From Nymphaea colorata (taxonomy: Eukaryota > Streptophyta > Magnoliopsida > Nymphaeales > Nymphaeaceae), in NCBI RefSeq assembly GCF_008831285.2, contig NC_045146.1, forward strand, positions 2,632,001 to 2,696,000: a stretch of 64,000 nucleotides of DNA, given 5' to 3'. Position numbers and translations under genes: made by a program. How positions within the stretch are numbered: position 1 is the first letter of the stretch; the number at the start of each line of letters is the position of its first letter. Shown in pieces: positions 9,911 to 22,800 of the stretch. Below the pieces are notes generated by a model that saw nothing but the letters and a program-made list of their open reading frames with translations, was not told the DNA's origin and did not search any database.

Positions 9911-11711
9911 TCACCCCTGCAAGTCATTCACATCCCTAATGGAGAAACCCACCTCACTAAAGGGCATTTACTGCATAGGTATAGCGATCTCTTCTAATCT
10001 TAGCCAACAATTAGGATGACGTTTGCTTACTCCAGTTTTGAAATTCATGATTATGACATGGATATCACATGACTTAATTTTACTTGTGGTAAAATTCATG
10101 GTTAATCAAACTCAGGATCTCGGATCACACCTAAGTTCAACAATTTTAAGATCCTTACTGGAATTTGATAGCCTTGAATTTGAGATCGGTAGTGATTTGA
10201 GATCACTGGAAATCTCAAATATACGGATTTAAGGTCTGACCCCTCCTATCCAACCTTAAATTTGAGGTTTTGACCATAAAATGGGGATCTCAATTCCTTT
10301 TTTCATGTAGTAGTAAAATCTGTGTTTGTTTGCAATGGGGGATCTTGAATTATCCTCGGATTTGAAATCTGATACTATCAAACACACCCTTATTTTACCT
10401 TTTTGTACTGAGAAATGATTGGATTTAAGATCGGATAAGGGAGGTTCTGATCGTAAATCAATGGTTTACAAATCCTAAGGATTTTATGTCAAAGTCAATC
10501 AAACACACTCTTGAGATTTGGTTGCCGACCAGATGAGAATGGAAATAGATAGATCAGGCTTGACTGTATTTTCCAAAAATTTTTGAAGAACCAAATTAGA
10601 ATTAATGCATAAGTAAAGCGGAGCAGGTTATTCGTTATGTTATTTCACTGGCACAGGACAAAACCAGTTTCAAAATTTTTTTTATACAGACCAAATTAGA
10701 ATTAATGAACAAGTAAAGCAGAGCAGGTTATTTGTTATGACATTTCACGGCCGGAAAACAACTAAGAGCAGTTTCCAAAAACGGCACAACACGTAAAGCG
10801 CTCAAATTTGATTTTTTTAAATCTTAGCGCCCCCATCCAATTTATCAATTCAATACAGAAAATTAACTTTGTGATCTAAGAAACAAAGACATGGTGCCGT
10901 AAGCTTGTATTCTTGGTGACGGGAACCGGCGTTCTCTGGGGAAGTCTACAAAGATTATTTAGAATTGTCACATTGGATTCTTAATACTTCTTATGTTTCA
11001 CAGAAAACGATAAATTGATTGTTGAAATTAAAAACATTTTACTAAATAAATTTAGAAAAGTACAAAAAATTCGCGTTCATTTCTCCCACTTTAAAAAGAG
11101 AAAAAAATAAAAACAAATTTTTCAGTTGAACCGGACGACGACACGTCCCCCCGATTACGTGACCAAAACCAGAGCAAGAAAACAGGAAGCGTGTTTACAC
11201 GTTCTGTAACCATCGGACAAACCGTTGCAATAATTCGTCGGTGCCATCAAATAACGCAACCACCTTCGATCGTTTAATGGTGGCTGCTCGTGGTAGAGAT
11301 CGACCTGTCTCTGGGCACAGAACACCATTCTATTATGTTGTTCATCTCTTGTAATAGCCATCTCTCAGGTGCCGTGCAAAAACGACATCCTTGATGGAAT
11401 CAAAGAGGCGAAAGGTCACAGAGGACAACAACTCCAATTGTTGAAAAAAGAAACGCCATGTATATCAAGTAGTTTGCTATTATTTCTATATACCATATGC
11501 AAGGATGTGAATCATTTGCCTGTTCATTGTGTAAGCAAAGCAGCGGGCACGCAAAGATACATCCTCACCAATCAAAATTTGAGGTGCAACAGAGAGTATT
11601 AGGACCCAATCAAAAATGCATTGCTTTGAACTTTGAAGTGCCAACCACTACAATTGAAATAATACCTATGTTTGAAACTTACATAACAAGATCTCAAGTT
11701 ACACTTACGTG
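9911..11711. other. Gene-free stretch downstream of NOP56, with a 100-bp tandem duplication
   Basis: CCAAATTAGAATTAATG begins at 10591 and again at 10691, and both are followed by AAGTAAAGC.GAGCAGGTTATT, so a ~100-bp segment is duplicated in tandem. Motifs like ATCAAACACACCC around 10376 and 10498 resemble ends of small DNA transposons, but no paired ends could be fixed. The last 300 bases are the 3' flank of NOP56. Confidence 0.5.
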
Positions 11712-14700
11712 TCATTCTTCATCCACCTTCTTCTTCTTCTTTTTCTTTTTCTCGCTCTTCGCCTCCGGGGTGTGTTCATTGGCTTCCTCCTTTTCACCTC
11801 CCTTCTTTTTCGTCTTCTTCTTGGCGGTTCCATTCTGCTCCAATTCAACCTGACCATCAGCAACTCCGTTCAATGTGACCGCTTCATCTGCCCCCCTCTT
11901 GCGCTTTTCATCCTTTTTCTTTTTCTTTTTCTGTGATTCTGGCTCCCCTGAAACAACCCCATCAGCTAAATTCATTGCCTCCTGCACTTGAACATCCTCC
12001 TCACCCCTAGTCTCCTTCTTATTCTTCTTCTTACTTTTCTTTTCTGCAACTTTAGCGGATTTCTCAGAGAGATCATTCATCCCTTCCGCATCTGAAAGTA
12101 CGATCAACAAAATATAATTACCATGATCCAAAGAGATTAGAGCAGAAGCATACATTGCAACAGCACATGAATGAAATTATCCATAATTTCATTTTGAAAA
12201 GGGTGTCCTGATGGCTTGTGAAAATGCATGATTTGAGGTTGCCCTTAGTTTTTGTTTCTTTTAAGTTTTAACCTATGCTACACTGGGATCAAAGCTATGT
12301 TGTTCAACATGCACTTACACGGCCTAGGTGCAACAGAAAATCCCAATATTAAGGCTCAACGGTTCCACGCAATCAGACTAAAATTGTCAGATAAGCCTAG
12401 GCAACTCGATGCCATGTTACAAACCTACTTTCTTGAAAACAAAAGAGATTAACATTAAGTCAACCAAAAAATATATATATTGTGAAGCACCGGCCAAACA
12501 TAATGTAATTCATATGAAAGAATGAAAATAAAGCAGTGCTCTGCTCTACAACAACGAAAAACATTGATATTTTACTTGTAAGTTTTTTTGTGTCATATAG
12601 CTGGTAAACTTAAGTCAAAGTTTAATCTTTCGAACTTTTAACTATGTTAAATCTCATGTTATGAAATGGTTAATGTGTTTGTGATATTGTTCATTTGAAT
12701 TGTTTTACTGCTATAAGTTGACGGAAAAAGGTTTTTGATTGAGAAATATTTCAGTTTCTTTATTAATTCTTATTGCATTTTATTAGTTTATTTCCGAGGG
12801 TGCTGGTTCGTTTAATGCACCCAGTCATGTTCAGCTGCACCCTGACACTTCTCTCTCTATCTCTCTCTGCCTCTCTTTATACCTCACTTTATGCCCAGGC
12901 TGCCTAGACCTTCATATGTTTTTGCAAATGAATTGAAAAACTATAGCAATGTTTATTGTCATCAAATGCAAATGAAAGCATAAGCAAATAATTAAGATAC
13001 TGCAAAACCAGGAAGGAAAAAAACGATAATTTCCATTGGAGAACTTCTAGCACGTAAAGTAGATGAGTACCTTCTAAATCTTCAGTCTTTTTGTTGAGCA
13101 TGTCGTCAATAGCAGCTTTCATTACATCAGCATTCTTTCGTGGAGCAACTCCCTTGTCATAAAAGTCTAATCTCTCCTCAACCTGTTCCCGGAGCTTCTC
13201 ACCAAAGATATTGCTGTTTGTATCTGTTCACAAGTAATTGACATTTGCTAGTTCTATAGATAGAGCAACTAGGTGCAGATCCGTACAGAAGGAGAAACAA
13301 AAAAAAAAGCACAATTAGCTACAAATATAAATAAACAAATTCTTACCTGAAAAGCAATCTATACGGGATGCAATGGAACACTTGTTTGCAAGGTATCGAG
13401 CCAACCGACCCTTGTTCCGAGCAGATGCACGACCAATAAAGGAGGAATGAAAGATAAGACCATACTTGGGGGTATTTCCTCGGGTTTTCAATGCCCTAAA
13501 AGGAGCAAAAAGAAATGCTATTCATTAGGCTCTACTAGATGGAGAACAAATTAAGGACAGAACCCCAATAAGTTGGCACAAGAATTTGGGTTTTGCATGG
13601 TTACTGATTCAACTTCATCAAAACATGTACACTTCAACACAAAAGGCTCAGACAAGAAAATTTCCTTTTGGTAGCAGCTAACATTCCCCAAAAGATGGAA
13701 ACATTTATCTCAACCTAAGTCCAAATATCATTGTATTTTTCAATAACTGTATTTCAGGGAGTACCTAACAATACTGTGAAACGGGGTACAAAAAATCACA
13801 AGCTTAAGGTGGGCACGTGAAAACAAGGTCAATGTGAGCCTGAGGCCCTGAACAGACTAGAATTCACCCCTGCTCTCAGAAGGAATGAGGTGGAGAAAAA
13901 GGGAGGGGGAGGGGAGAATGGAGAAATAAACACAAGCAAACCACTCATTAATGGGGAAAAAATGGTTAACTTCATGCAAGGACGGGACTCCTGCAAACAC
14001 AATCCAGAAATAGTACAAAATTCAAGCTTGCCCTTACCATCAAACCAACTCTTACGCTGTCATACACCACGTTGTAACATTTGCCATCAGAGATGATTTC
14101 ACTTACTCAAAAAATACCATTTTTCCATGAGATTAAAAATAATTGCCTTTTTAATATGAGGTAGGTTTCACATCTTATTTATGAAAAGCATTTTAAGGAA
14201 TCATAGCAAGAAACCCAAAGGAAAAACATAGGTTGTAGCTTCCACAATTCAGAGAGTAAAAATATGGCATTAAAAGTAAAGATTGCTACGCGCTTAGTTA
14301 AAAACCAAAAAATAAAAAAGAAGGTTTTATTCACTTGGAAAAGGAGATCAAGAAAGAAAAGGAAAGAACTGTCATTGACACCATAATGGAAAGAAGTGAT
14401 TATATACAAGAATCCTATTATGCATCTTTATGCTTTTCTTAGAACTCAACATTTTAACCTCTGCAGATATTTACTCACTGATAACCAAGCGATATATCAG
14501 CATATGAGACTGAACCAAAATTGTAAAAGAAGATTTTACAGAACTTTTTATGCCCTACTTAATTCACTTCACAAGAAAGAAATGAAGTTTTCATGTGTGT
14601 ATATACCTAAAAAGTGCCTTTTCTGCACCAAGTATTTGAAGAGTAGACGCAGGACACTTGGCCAAATTTGTAAGGCTACCAGCATGAGAAATCAACCGGG

Positions 14701-17001
14701 CACCAACCATTTCACCAATTAAAGAAGCTAAATTTGGTGCAATATCCTTCATTTTGGTTACAAGATATTCATAAAGTTCCTTTCTGAATTCAGACAGGTC
14801 CATCACCTTTTGAGCAAATAGTTGAACATTCATCAGGTCGACAACAGATAATTCCTGCCCTGAACAAGTGAACACAAACATTGTTAGAAGAAAATGTTGC
14901 AGGGCCTGAAACATGTAAAAAGAGGAATAAGAAAGAACAGACTCAAAAAATCTACCCATAGACTGAGATGCTGCCACAAAAATCTCTTTGGCTTTGTCTT
15001 CATCGCCAATAGCATCAGCTAGCTCAGAAACAGAATCTTCTTTTAGGGAAGATTTGTCTTTTATGAGCTTTACAACTTTTGCATACAGATAATTATCATT
15101 GATGATCTTAGCAAGTTCCGGGAAGTGCCATGAATACCATTCCCTGTATGCAAATGGATAGCTTGAGTAAATGAGCAGAGAAATTGAATTTTCTTTGCAA
15201 CATAAAAGTTGGAGATGCAGGAGGAAAAAGGATAAGAGTCATCAATCACTGATTAGACAATCCATCACGCAGGGATTCAACTAAACATATGCATAATCTC
15301 GTGAAATAACCATTCACATCATAAGAAATACTGAAGATGCTCCTCTGCTAGAAACTTCAGAGGTTTCATGCGATAAAGAAGACTTTGTTCCACATAAAAA
15401 CCTTCTAGGAAACATTTCTGAAATATGAATACCACTTAACTCAAACTGTGCAGCTTAAATTAGATGAATGAAATGTAATAGTATCATAAGATTGTGATAA
15501 TACTCTAAGAAAAAGAAGGATATCAATAAGACATTCTTAAGCTCTTATCTGCAACCGGAGATTATCCTGACTTGCTAAAAAATGTTGTCACAAGTACTCG
15601 CTCTCATTACAGATTAACACACGACAATGAAACAACTGTGTTACAAGAACATGGTCCACGAAGAAAGAGAGAGAGGGAGAGAGAGATCCACCTGATTCTC
15701 ATGGAGAACAGGTTAATATCCTTGTCTAGAGTGTCTATGAGGAAAATTGCCTGAATGACCATATTGTCAATTCTATTGACGTTGAACTTGACCTTTGCTC
15801 GACTGTAACTATGTGCAAGACCCAGTTGAGCTTTCTCCAAGTCTGATTGCTAATTGATAGAAGAAATGAAAACAGTTACTGAATTATGACATAACAAATG
15901 AAACACATGAATGTACAAAACAGTGGAGGGGTAACAGACTTTAAGGGCCTTGATGAATCGCTCAAAGTGTAGGCGGATGCCGCGCAAGATTTCAAGCACA
16001 AAATCACTGGATTGGCAAGGGATGCCCGTAATTTCAAGAATCTGTGAACCGAGCTTTGCCTCATAAACACCTAAACTGAACTTCGCCTTCTTTCCCTCCT
16101 TAACTTTTGGCAGGTTAAGCTCCAGAAAGTTTCTTAGCTCGTCAGTTAACATGTCTGGTACCATAAAAGTATAAAAAACAAATCATTAAACCAAAAGCCA
16201 TTGAACAAAATAGAGCAGGAACATAAACGACTAAATTTTACCCATATCAATTCATCCGAACTCCAATATTCATAAATATTTGGTTAAATAGTCAACAAAA
16301 AGACATTTATTGGAGAAAATGAAAAACCAAGATTCTCTCCTCAAAAGAAATCCCGTAACCTTGACCATCTGCAGCTTTTACATGTACACATTTTGCTTAG
16401 TATTGGTTCACTGCAGTAAGCTCAGTACTGTACTGAGTTGAAACCAACGACTGAAATACATGCAATATGTAACATTGTGAAGGAACTTCAAAGAATCATC
16501 CACTGGCCCCCGTAGAACAGAACGCCACAGGAAAATCCAGAGAGAAACCCACCACCAAACTCGTCTCCATATTTACCTCCTACCAGTCTAGAGAGCAAAT
16601 GTTTGGCATATAACCAGAGAAACCATGAAAGAAACAAAACCTCCCAACAAAGGGGAAGAAAAACGATAACCCAAAAAATGGATCACATTAAAGCGCTTAA
16701 GATAAAAAGTCGCCACCACGAGGGGGAGAGAGACAGATAACACGTTTCAACTACAGATAAGACCCTTTTCCCTAGTTTGAGGCAAAAAATACCAACTTTC
16801 AGAGATTGAGTTGCACTGCTTCAGGGCGTCGGGGGCAGATGAGAATGGCTGGAAAGCTGTGAGCGTCACCACCTTGCCGAAGCGGTTGAGGTCCATAATG
16901 GACTCCCGGACGGCGTCCGTGTTGTGGCCTATTTCATCTATGCCCTGCGCATGGAAGAGAGAGAAACCGGAGGCCGACTCGTAGAGAAGGTAGAGCGCCA
17001 T
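11712..17001 (-). CDS. NOP56: NOP56, box C/D snoRNP core protein
   Basis: NOP56 is a core protein of nucleolar box C/D snoRNPs, which guide 2'-O-methylation and processing of rRNA. It pairs with NOP58 and fibrillarin. Eight exons, all with GT-AG introns, are 17001-16797, 16154-15940, 15849-15692, 15143-14956, 14859-14607, 13495-13347, 13223-13071 and 12091-11712. They sum to 1701 bp (566 aa plus stop). Residues 1-68 are the NOP5NT start ([16 protein letters not shown]). Exons 2-4 hold the coiled-coil/NOSIC region ([19 protein letters not shown]). Exons 5-6 hold the Nop domain ([20 protein letters not shown], then [20 protein letters not shown]). The last exon is a tail rich in Lys and Glu (KKKKKKKK blocks), as in other plant NOP56 proteins. 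The start is the first ATG of the conserved N-terminus. No defects are seen. Confidence 0.96.
13850..13970 (+). mobile_element. Possible SINE 3' fragment within a NOP56 intron
   Basis: GGGAGGGGGAGGGGAGAATG then AATAAACACAAGC...CCACTCATTAATGGGGAAAAAATGG resembles the 3' half of the SINE at 19454-19700 (GATTAACACTTCTCACTCAC then AATAGTGAAAAAATG). No tRNA-like head was found. This is a weak call from short similarity. Confidence 0.3.
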
Positions 17002-17100
17002 GGTTAGTTGCAGGAAGAAGGAGGGAGGGAGAGAGAGAGACTCTTCTTCTTCACTGCTCAGCCCTTAACCGATAACCAAAAACCGAACTTCAGAGAGAAA

Positions 17101-17183
17101 TGGGCTGGCGCTCCCATTCGTTTGGTTATTAGGGTTTTAGCGAGAGGCAGAAGCAGAAGAGAGGGAGGGAAGTGCTAGGGTTT
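17101..17183 (-). promoter_or_regulatory. Telo-boxes and site II motif in the NOP56 leader/promoter
   Basis: Read toward NOP56, AAACCCTA (telo-box) occurs at 17137-17130 and 17183-17176. A site II-type TGGGCT is at 17101-17106. In plants, telo-boxes with site II elements are established promoter features of ribosomal-protein and ribosome-biogenesis genes. They lie 100-180 bp upstream of the NOP56 ATG, so this fits proliferation-linked control. Confidence 0.7.
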
Positions 17184-18019
17184 TAAGGCTCTGGAGACCA
17201 CCGGCACACCAGTCAACATTTTCACTCAGCACGCCCTTTAGCAACATTCTCAAAACGCGTCCTGTATTTCTGATTTTTCTTAATACACTCCACAATTGCT
17301 ACGCATGGTGATTTGGATCATATTGTACAAGTTTTTTTCTCTTTACAGTACGTATCTTTGTGATTTTATTCGACTTTGCCTAAACTTTTATGAGCAATAT
17401 CTGCCCAAAAAAGAAAAAGTGAGACAACTATCAAGAAAATTGAAAACAGTGCTGGTTTCCAAGATTATAGCAAAAATATTGTCCACAAAAAAAATCCTAG
17501 TGTTAAATATTTAAGTACATGCATAATAGTTATGTATATTCCTAGTTATCCTTATTGGGGAAAATCTACTTTTAAACTTGATGCTGAATTGATTGTATTT
17601 ATCTTTGGTTTTTTCAGTTCAAGTTTGAACGAAAAAATCCACCAGCTCTCACAATACACTGGCCATTATTATATACAGTATATAATATGTTTGATCATGC
17701 CCACTTGCATTGGATGGTCCTGATTGAAAGGCGGTTCGGATGGCCAAAGAATGTGACTTCATCTGATTAATTAGTCATTCTTGCAGGTATTCTTAACATG
17801 ATTTAAGTTATAGCTTTTGCATGTAGAAAACTTGACCTAATCATAGTTACCATGGCCACATAGAATCTAGATTCTACGCCTTCTGCATCAATGGTTCTGA
17901 TATGTGTTTTCTTTTCATTTGTATTTGTTTACCTAGTTTAGAGACTTGTACTTCCAAGTTCCAACTCCAAGGGTTTGAGTTCATAACCCTTTAATCGGAC
18001 CTAAAATGCAAGGTTTTAG

Positions 18020-18063
<44 letters not shown>

Positions 18064-18330
18064 AAGAAATCAAATCCTCATTTTTCTATTGATATGAAAT
18101 TCAGTGTTATGTGAACCTTATAGAAAAAGGGATGTAGGTATCTAAGACTTGAGGCTATCAAACACAGCCTAAGGTTGGGCCAACTTTCATGGGACGCCTA
18201 TAAAGTATCCTTGATAATCCAAACCACACTTGGTTTTTGATTTTTCTCAAGTTGCTAAGAATGCACCTCATTTTGCACCATCAATCCAAATCAACATCTG
18301 TTTAAATAAAGCTTAGGTGACTATATGTAA
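17184..18330. other. Gene-free stretch upstream of NOP56
   Basis: AT-rich, with short frames showing no recognisable homology. The only clear element is a dinucleotide run, listed separately. Confidence 0.5.
18022..18061. repeat. (AT)n microsatellite
   Basis: About 20 uninterrupted AT units. Confidence 0.95.
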
Positions 18331-18571
18331 CAGCTTTTTTTTTTTTTTAAGGGTGAGTGATTCATTATACTTCATTATACTGCCTTAAAAGAGGTCACCC
18401 TCCCCCTCCTCTTTGTGTCTATCCCATTGAGTTTTCATAGAGCATGTTTCATGCCCTTTTACGGGTTAGAGGTAGAGCGTACTGAGACATAACAGTGATT
18501 ACTCTAAGACTCGAACTTAAGTCCTTGGAAGAGTCGGACCACCTTGCCACCCAGTACGCTACCACCCCTTG
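18331..18571 (-). mobile_element. tRNA-derived SINE (minus orientation)
   Basis: Read on the minus strand it begins GGGGTGGTAGCGTACTGGG, with a box A-like TAGCGTACTGG. A box B-like AGTTCGAGTCTT follows about 40 bases later. It ends in an A-run (the T-run at about 18333-18348 on the plus strand). An RNA polymerase III promoter-like head plus a poly-A tail over ~240 bp is SINE architecture. No clean target-site duplication was found. Confidence 0.65.
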
Positions 18572-19453
18572 AAGAAAAAAAAAACTATTTTTTTTTCATA
18601 GTTTTTTGTAACTTTTTGTACGAAAGAAACTCAAATAGGGCATTTGGGAGATTTAAATTCCTTGATAATGCAACGAACTTTTAACATGCATGTCGGCTGT
18701 CATCTCATCTCAGATGAGATCACCGTGAATTTAAGAGCCTCAGTTTTCACCCCACCAAAATCCTATTTCAAATCCACATTCTTTACAATAAACTGTGGAT
18801 TTAAAATCCATGTTAGGAGTAGAAGTTGAAATTCACAGTTTGACACAAGTTTGGATTTCAGCTATCACATATCTGAGATTCCCTCGGATTTGAGATCCGT
18901 GGGGATCAAACGCACCAGGCTCCATTAGGGTCTAGTCCCAAGTCTCCACACATAAAAAGAGCATTCATAATTCAACAAAATAAGTCTATTTGAAGTTGGG
19001 CCAGCCCTAGCATGACACACAGAATGTTGTTTTGCTTAGTTCTAAAATATTTTCAACAAAGAGGTTAGCCCCTACAAACTTCATAAGACAAAACATGCAT
19101 ATTTATGTAATGGTTAACTTAAGATCTACACAATAAAAGCATTTCAATTGCTTAGAAACTATTAAATTTGCCAAAAAATTTAAAGCAAAAAGCTTACAAA
19201 CTCTTGAAATACACTTGGTCGAGCATTCAAGCAAAAGCACGACTGGGTAGGGTCTTTATATATGTTATTCCTCAGTTTGATTTGATGCAGCTTATCTTGC
19301 ACAAGCAAAAGAAGGGCCCTAGGCGCTTAACCATGCACAAATGGAGCACTGAATCGTGAGAGATTCTTCATTCTAACTAGACATTGAAGAGGAATTAAAT
19401 TTCAAGATCGCCTATGAGTGTTGGATGATGAAATAGTGAAAAAAAGCTTCAAG
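18572..19453. other. Gene-free AT-rich stretch between two SINEs
   Basis: Around 18640-18930 there are repeated GATTTNAAATCC and GAGATCCGTGGGGATCAAAC motifs, suggestive of a small non-autonomous DNA element. Its ends could not be defined. Confidence 0.4.
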
Positions 19454-19700
19454 GGGCGTAGCATAGTTGGTCTGGTTAGGGGCTTGTATAAAGGTAGGTC
19501 TTTAGTTCGATCCCGTGAGTACTATGTTCTTGTGTCTTAAGGTGGTAGAGCGTAGCATCCAAGTTGAAGGGTACACCATTGCATTGCTGACACCGATGCA
19601 GATCAGGACCCCGGAGGCAGGTGGAATAGGGAGGGGGTGCTTCAGGCCTTTTTCGGACGATGAGATTAACACTTCTCACTCACTCATAAATAGTGAAAAA
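19454..19700 (+). mobile_element. tRNA-derived SINE (plus orientation)
   Basis: The head GGGGCGTAGCATAGTTGG contains a near-perfect box A (TAGCATAGTTGG, 19459-19470), and AGTTCGATCCC at 19504-19514 is a box B, 33 bases later. The body continues through TGCAGATCAGGACCCCGGAG to an A-rich end near 19700. The box A/box B spacing is tRNA-like, but the sequence does not fold into a full tRNA, so a SINE is the better call. Confidence 0.75.
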
Positions 19701-20247
19701 ATGTGTCTAGAACAATTTCACTGTTTATATCCATGAAGCAACAAAGATATATTAGGATGCCAAACATAATTTTTGGTGGCCATGTACGAAGAATGGCATT
19801 ACTAACTACGTAACCAGATGGTGAACGTGGAACATCACAGGCCAGGTGCTATACGCTACCGAGCATAGATCCATGCTCATCATGACAAGCCATCCTAATT
19901 AGCACACACATGAACAGACCTACAACAACATTCATATTATCATATATACTAACAGACTAACAGTGGTATAGAACCATGTCACATTCAGAATCAACAGTAT
20001 ATATAACAACAGAGCACAAGAATGGTAGTCATTACATCCACTCTAGAATCATCGAGAGTGATGACCAGGATATATGTGCAAGTAACTTACAGTAGACAAG
20101 GCAGAGAATCATAACCACAAACACAGTCATCAACATACCACATTTACAGTTCATAAGTGTCCTGTCAATCATCATAGTGCATCATCAAGTAACCTTTTAA
20201 TTAGCATCAACAAGATCTTATATAAGACTTGGTTATCAGAGAACAAG
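19701..20247. other. Gene-free
   Basis: AT-rich. No supported frame, RNA gene or repeat boundary was seen. Confidence 0.4.
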
Positions 20248-20664
20248 CTATACAGGGTAGCCCCTGTCGTGACCACACAACTTTGCACTGACCTCAGTGA
20301 CAAGTTGCTGCAGGTAGTCCATGTTCCAGTATTTCAGAGAGGGACCGACTCCAATAACAGCTGATGCTACCACTAGTACTATGATGAGTAACTCATGGCT
20401 TTTTCCTGGGTCCTAAATTGTGATTAGTGAGTTCATCCATGGAATTGAGCTCATCAAGATGGCAAAGTCTTTGCAGCACTCACAATGAAGTCAAGTTTGT
20501 TAGTGTTCCTAAAGAGTCTGGCCCTGGGACCCTTCAAGTTATTTCCTGGCAAATTCCTGCATCAAGATCATAAATTTTAATCAGGAAAATCTCAAATTTG
20601 TAGAAAATATGAAAGGCAGACCTTCACATTGAGTTTGAATGATCCAAAGATTCCAAACACAGAT
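20248..20664 (-). pseudogene. C-terminal exons of an unrecognised single-pass membrane protein (possible fragment)
   Basis: Two exons join in frame across a short GT-AG intron: 20556-20484 (begins NLPGNNLKGPRARLF, ends NKLDFI) and 20412-20248 (DPGKSHE, then the hydrophobic LLIIVLVVASAVIGVG, then LKYWNMDYLQQLVTE, ending at TAG). The donor GTGAGT and acceptor TTTAG are good, and the intron is about 71 bp. A third candidate exon, 20664-20622 (SVFGIFGSFKLNV), has splice signals but joins to exon two only in a frame containing TGA. No start codon or further upstream exon was found. The hydrophobic run would be one membrane span near the C-terminus. I do not recognise the family. It could be a broken gene, or a real gene whose 5' exons I missed. 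Confidence 0.4.
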
Positions 20665-22800
20665 CTGAAATGTTGGTGCAACGTAACAGCAAACCATAGA
20701 ACTAAAGACAATATCAGATTCCCATTTTAGCATTTTTTTTTTCTTTTCATTAGTCTTGTCTGTAAGAAGAGCAGTAATATTAAATTAACATCTAGCATGG
20801 CATGAGTAAAAGCTACTTCCTTCTTAAACTGTAAAATAAGATTAGGAGAAGACACATGCCATTAAGCTATGAAACACAAAGAAGCTGTTAAAACTCTGGG
20901 GATGCAGTACCATAGAACTACAGAATCTCTTTTATGTCTACATAGAAGACAGACTGTTCTGCTGGTACAGATAGTTCTTTACAATGACAGTAGAAACCTC
21001 AGCTATGGCACATCTTTCCTTACTCACAGGTTGATTAGTGCTTGAAGTTTCAAAACCAAAATTGACTACATTTTTGTTTACCCTTCTTGCTCAACTTGCC
21101 GATCAGTTCATTGTTGATCATAACACTAAGCATTAACCTCTTACAGCTTAAATGTATGCTCTCTCTCTCGCTGCGTGTCTGTGTGTTGTTTTAATTACTT
21201 TAAGTGATAGCAATTTAACCGGGCCTGCAAAGAGTTCCTCCATTGACCAACAAGGAGTGGTTATCAAGGTAAAATATTTAATTTTAATACCATGAGTTGC
21301 ATCTAAAATCGCGCAGAAATGATGGATACGGGTCGCGGGTTGTTAATATAAAATAAATTGTTCAGCTGCTTATACGCGGTCATATCCATGGGCGATGACT
21401 CTGAGTATTGCCCATTTTTTGTGGCTAGATCTCGTCATCCGGCCGGCTTGGCCCGGCTAGGCTCGGCCTGATTAAAATTTTAATATAAAAAATATTTTTA
21501 ATAACAAAATATATATTATTATTTAATAAAATAATAATAATAATAACAATAATGTAATTGAGCCCCATCAAACCGACCTGGGCTGTTTTTTTTGGGCCCA
21601 AGCCCGAGCCCGATCGGGCAGGGTACCATTGCCAGGCTTAGGCTTATAGTTAATTATGATAACAAATAAGACTCACTAAAGTGGGCAAGTTGGTCGTGCA
21701 CCAATTAAAAGTGGGTCAGTTATGCTCAGACCACATTAGCCTCACTAACTTGCATTGCATGCATGGACACTAACAAGTCAATGCGTGGAGGTCATGTCAC
21801 TTGTCCACTTCGTCATTCATGTTCCATTGGTGGCCATGCGTTGCATCTCATTTCATTCATCACTGCATTCTAGATGCATACACATTTCATTTAATGCAAT
21901 ATAGTTCTCGAACCCTCGACATTCTAAGGCACCATCATCAAGGCATTTTATATGTGCATTCCCGAATCAGGTTTCGGTAGGGTCGGATTGGTCGTTTTCA
22001 TTTGTAGTTTTTAATTTCACTTATTATTTTTTATTTAAGTGCATATTTCATGCAAACGTTGTATTCGTTGTCAGAACCTTCCACTGATCGTGATCAGCTT
22101 GATCATCATTGTGCTTGTTCTTCATTGATAATATAGTCTGTTCATTCTATCAGATGATATGGCTACCAATGCAAACGAAGAAGATAACATATGAAGGGAT
22201 CTATAGTAAAAAAGTGCATGCACAAAAAAAAAAAAATATTTAAGAGGATAACAACTGAACAAAAATCATTAATATTGTAAAACCTACCATCCATATAACC
22301 ATAGAGCTGCAGTTTACCAAATAAAACAAGGTTTAGTTATCAATGTGAGACAAATCATAGGATATTAATGAGCTGACAGTTATTTAGCAACTTAGGTTAT
22401 ATGTTGTTGTGAGAACGTATTAATGTATATGATGATAACGATATATGCATGTAAACACTATAATGATTTGTATATATATATATATAACAAATCAAAGAGC
22501 TGGATCTTACGAATTGACATCACCTCTTTTACTTGTTCGGATAACAACGCTAATATGTTAAAAAATTAGTAGAATACCATAAAGCTATGAGACCTCTTAC
22601 CTGCAATAACAATATTAACTGACAGTTTTTGAGCTAAAGTACATGATATTTGAACGAAAGCATGACACGGAGAGGTACACACTTGGAAACGGCTCTCTTT
22701 GTTCTTTATTTATTTACTTTTCAATATTATTTCGAGTGATATGATTTGTTCCCTTTTTCATAGTTTTCTAATTTCTATACATGCCTCCTAATTTGATGAA
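20665..22800. other. Gene-free, mixed repeats
   Basis: 21320-21640 contains GGCCCGGCTAGGCTCGG-type tracts and an AT-rich (AATAATAATAA) block, a common unclassified plant repeat. A short (TA)n run lies near 22470. No supported gene is seen. Confidence 0.4.

Noticed and set aside
11497-11936. Plus-strand frames rich in Phe and Leu
   Set aside because: They are the antisense of the Lys-rich last exon of NOP56.
11712-17001. Intronic box C/D snoRNA inside NOP56 introns
   Set aside because: TGATGA-like sites on the sense strand (for example near 13611 and 15237) have no CTGA at a suitable distance. No convincing snoRNA was found.
19454-19530. tRNA gene
   Set aside because: Box A and box B are present, but the acceptor and anticodon arms do not pair and the sequence continues as a SINE body.
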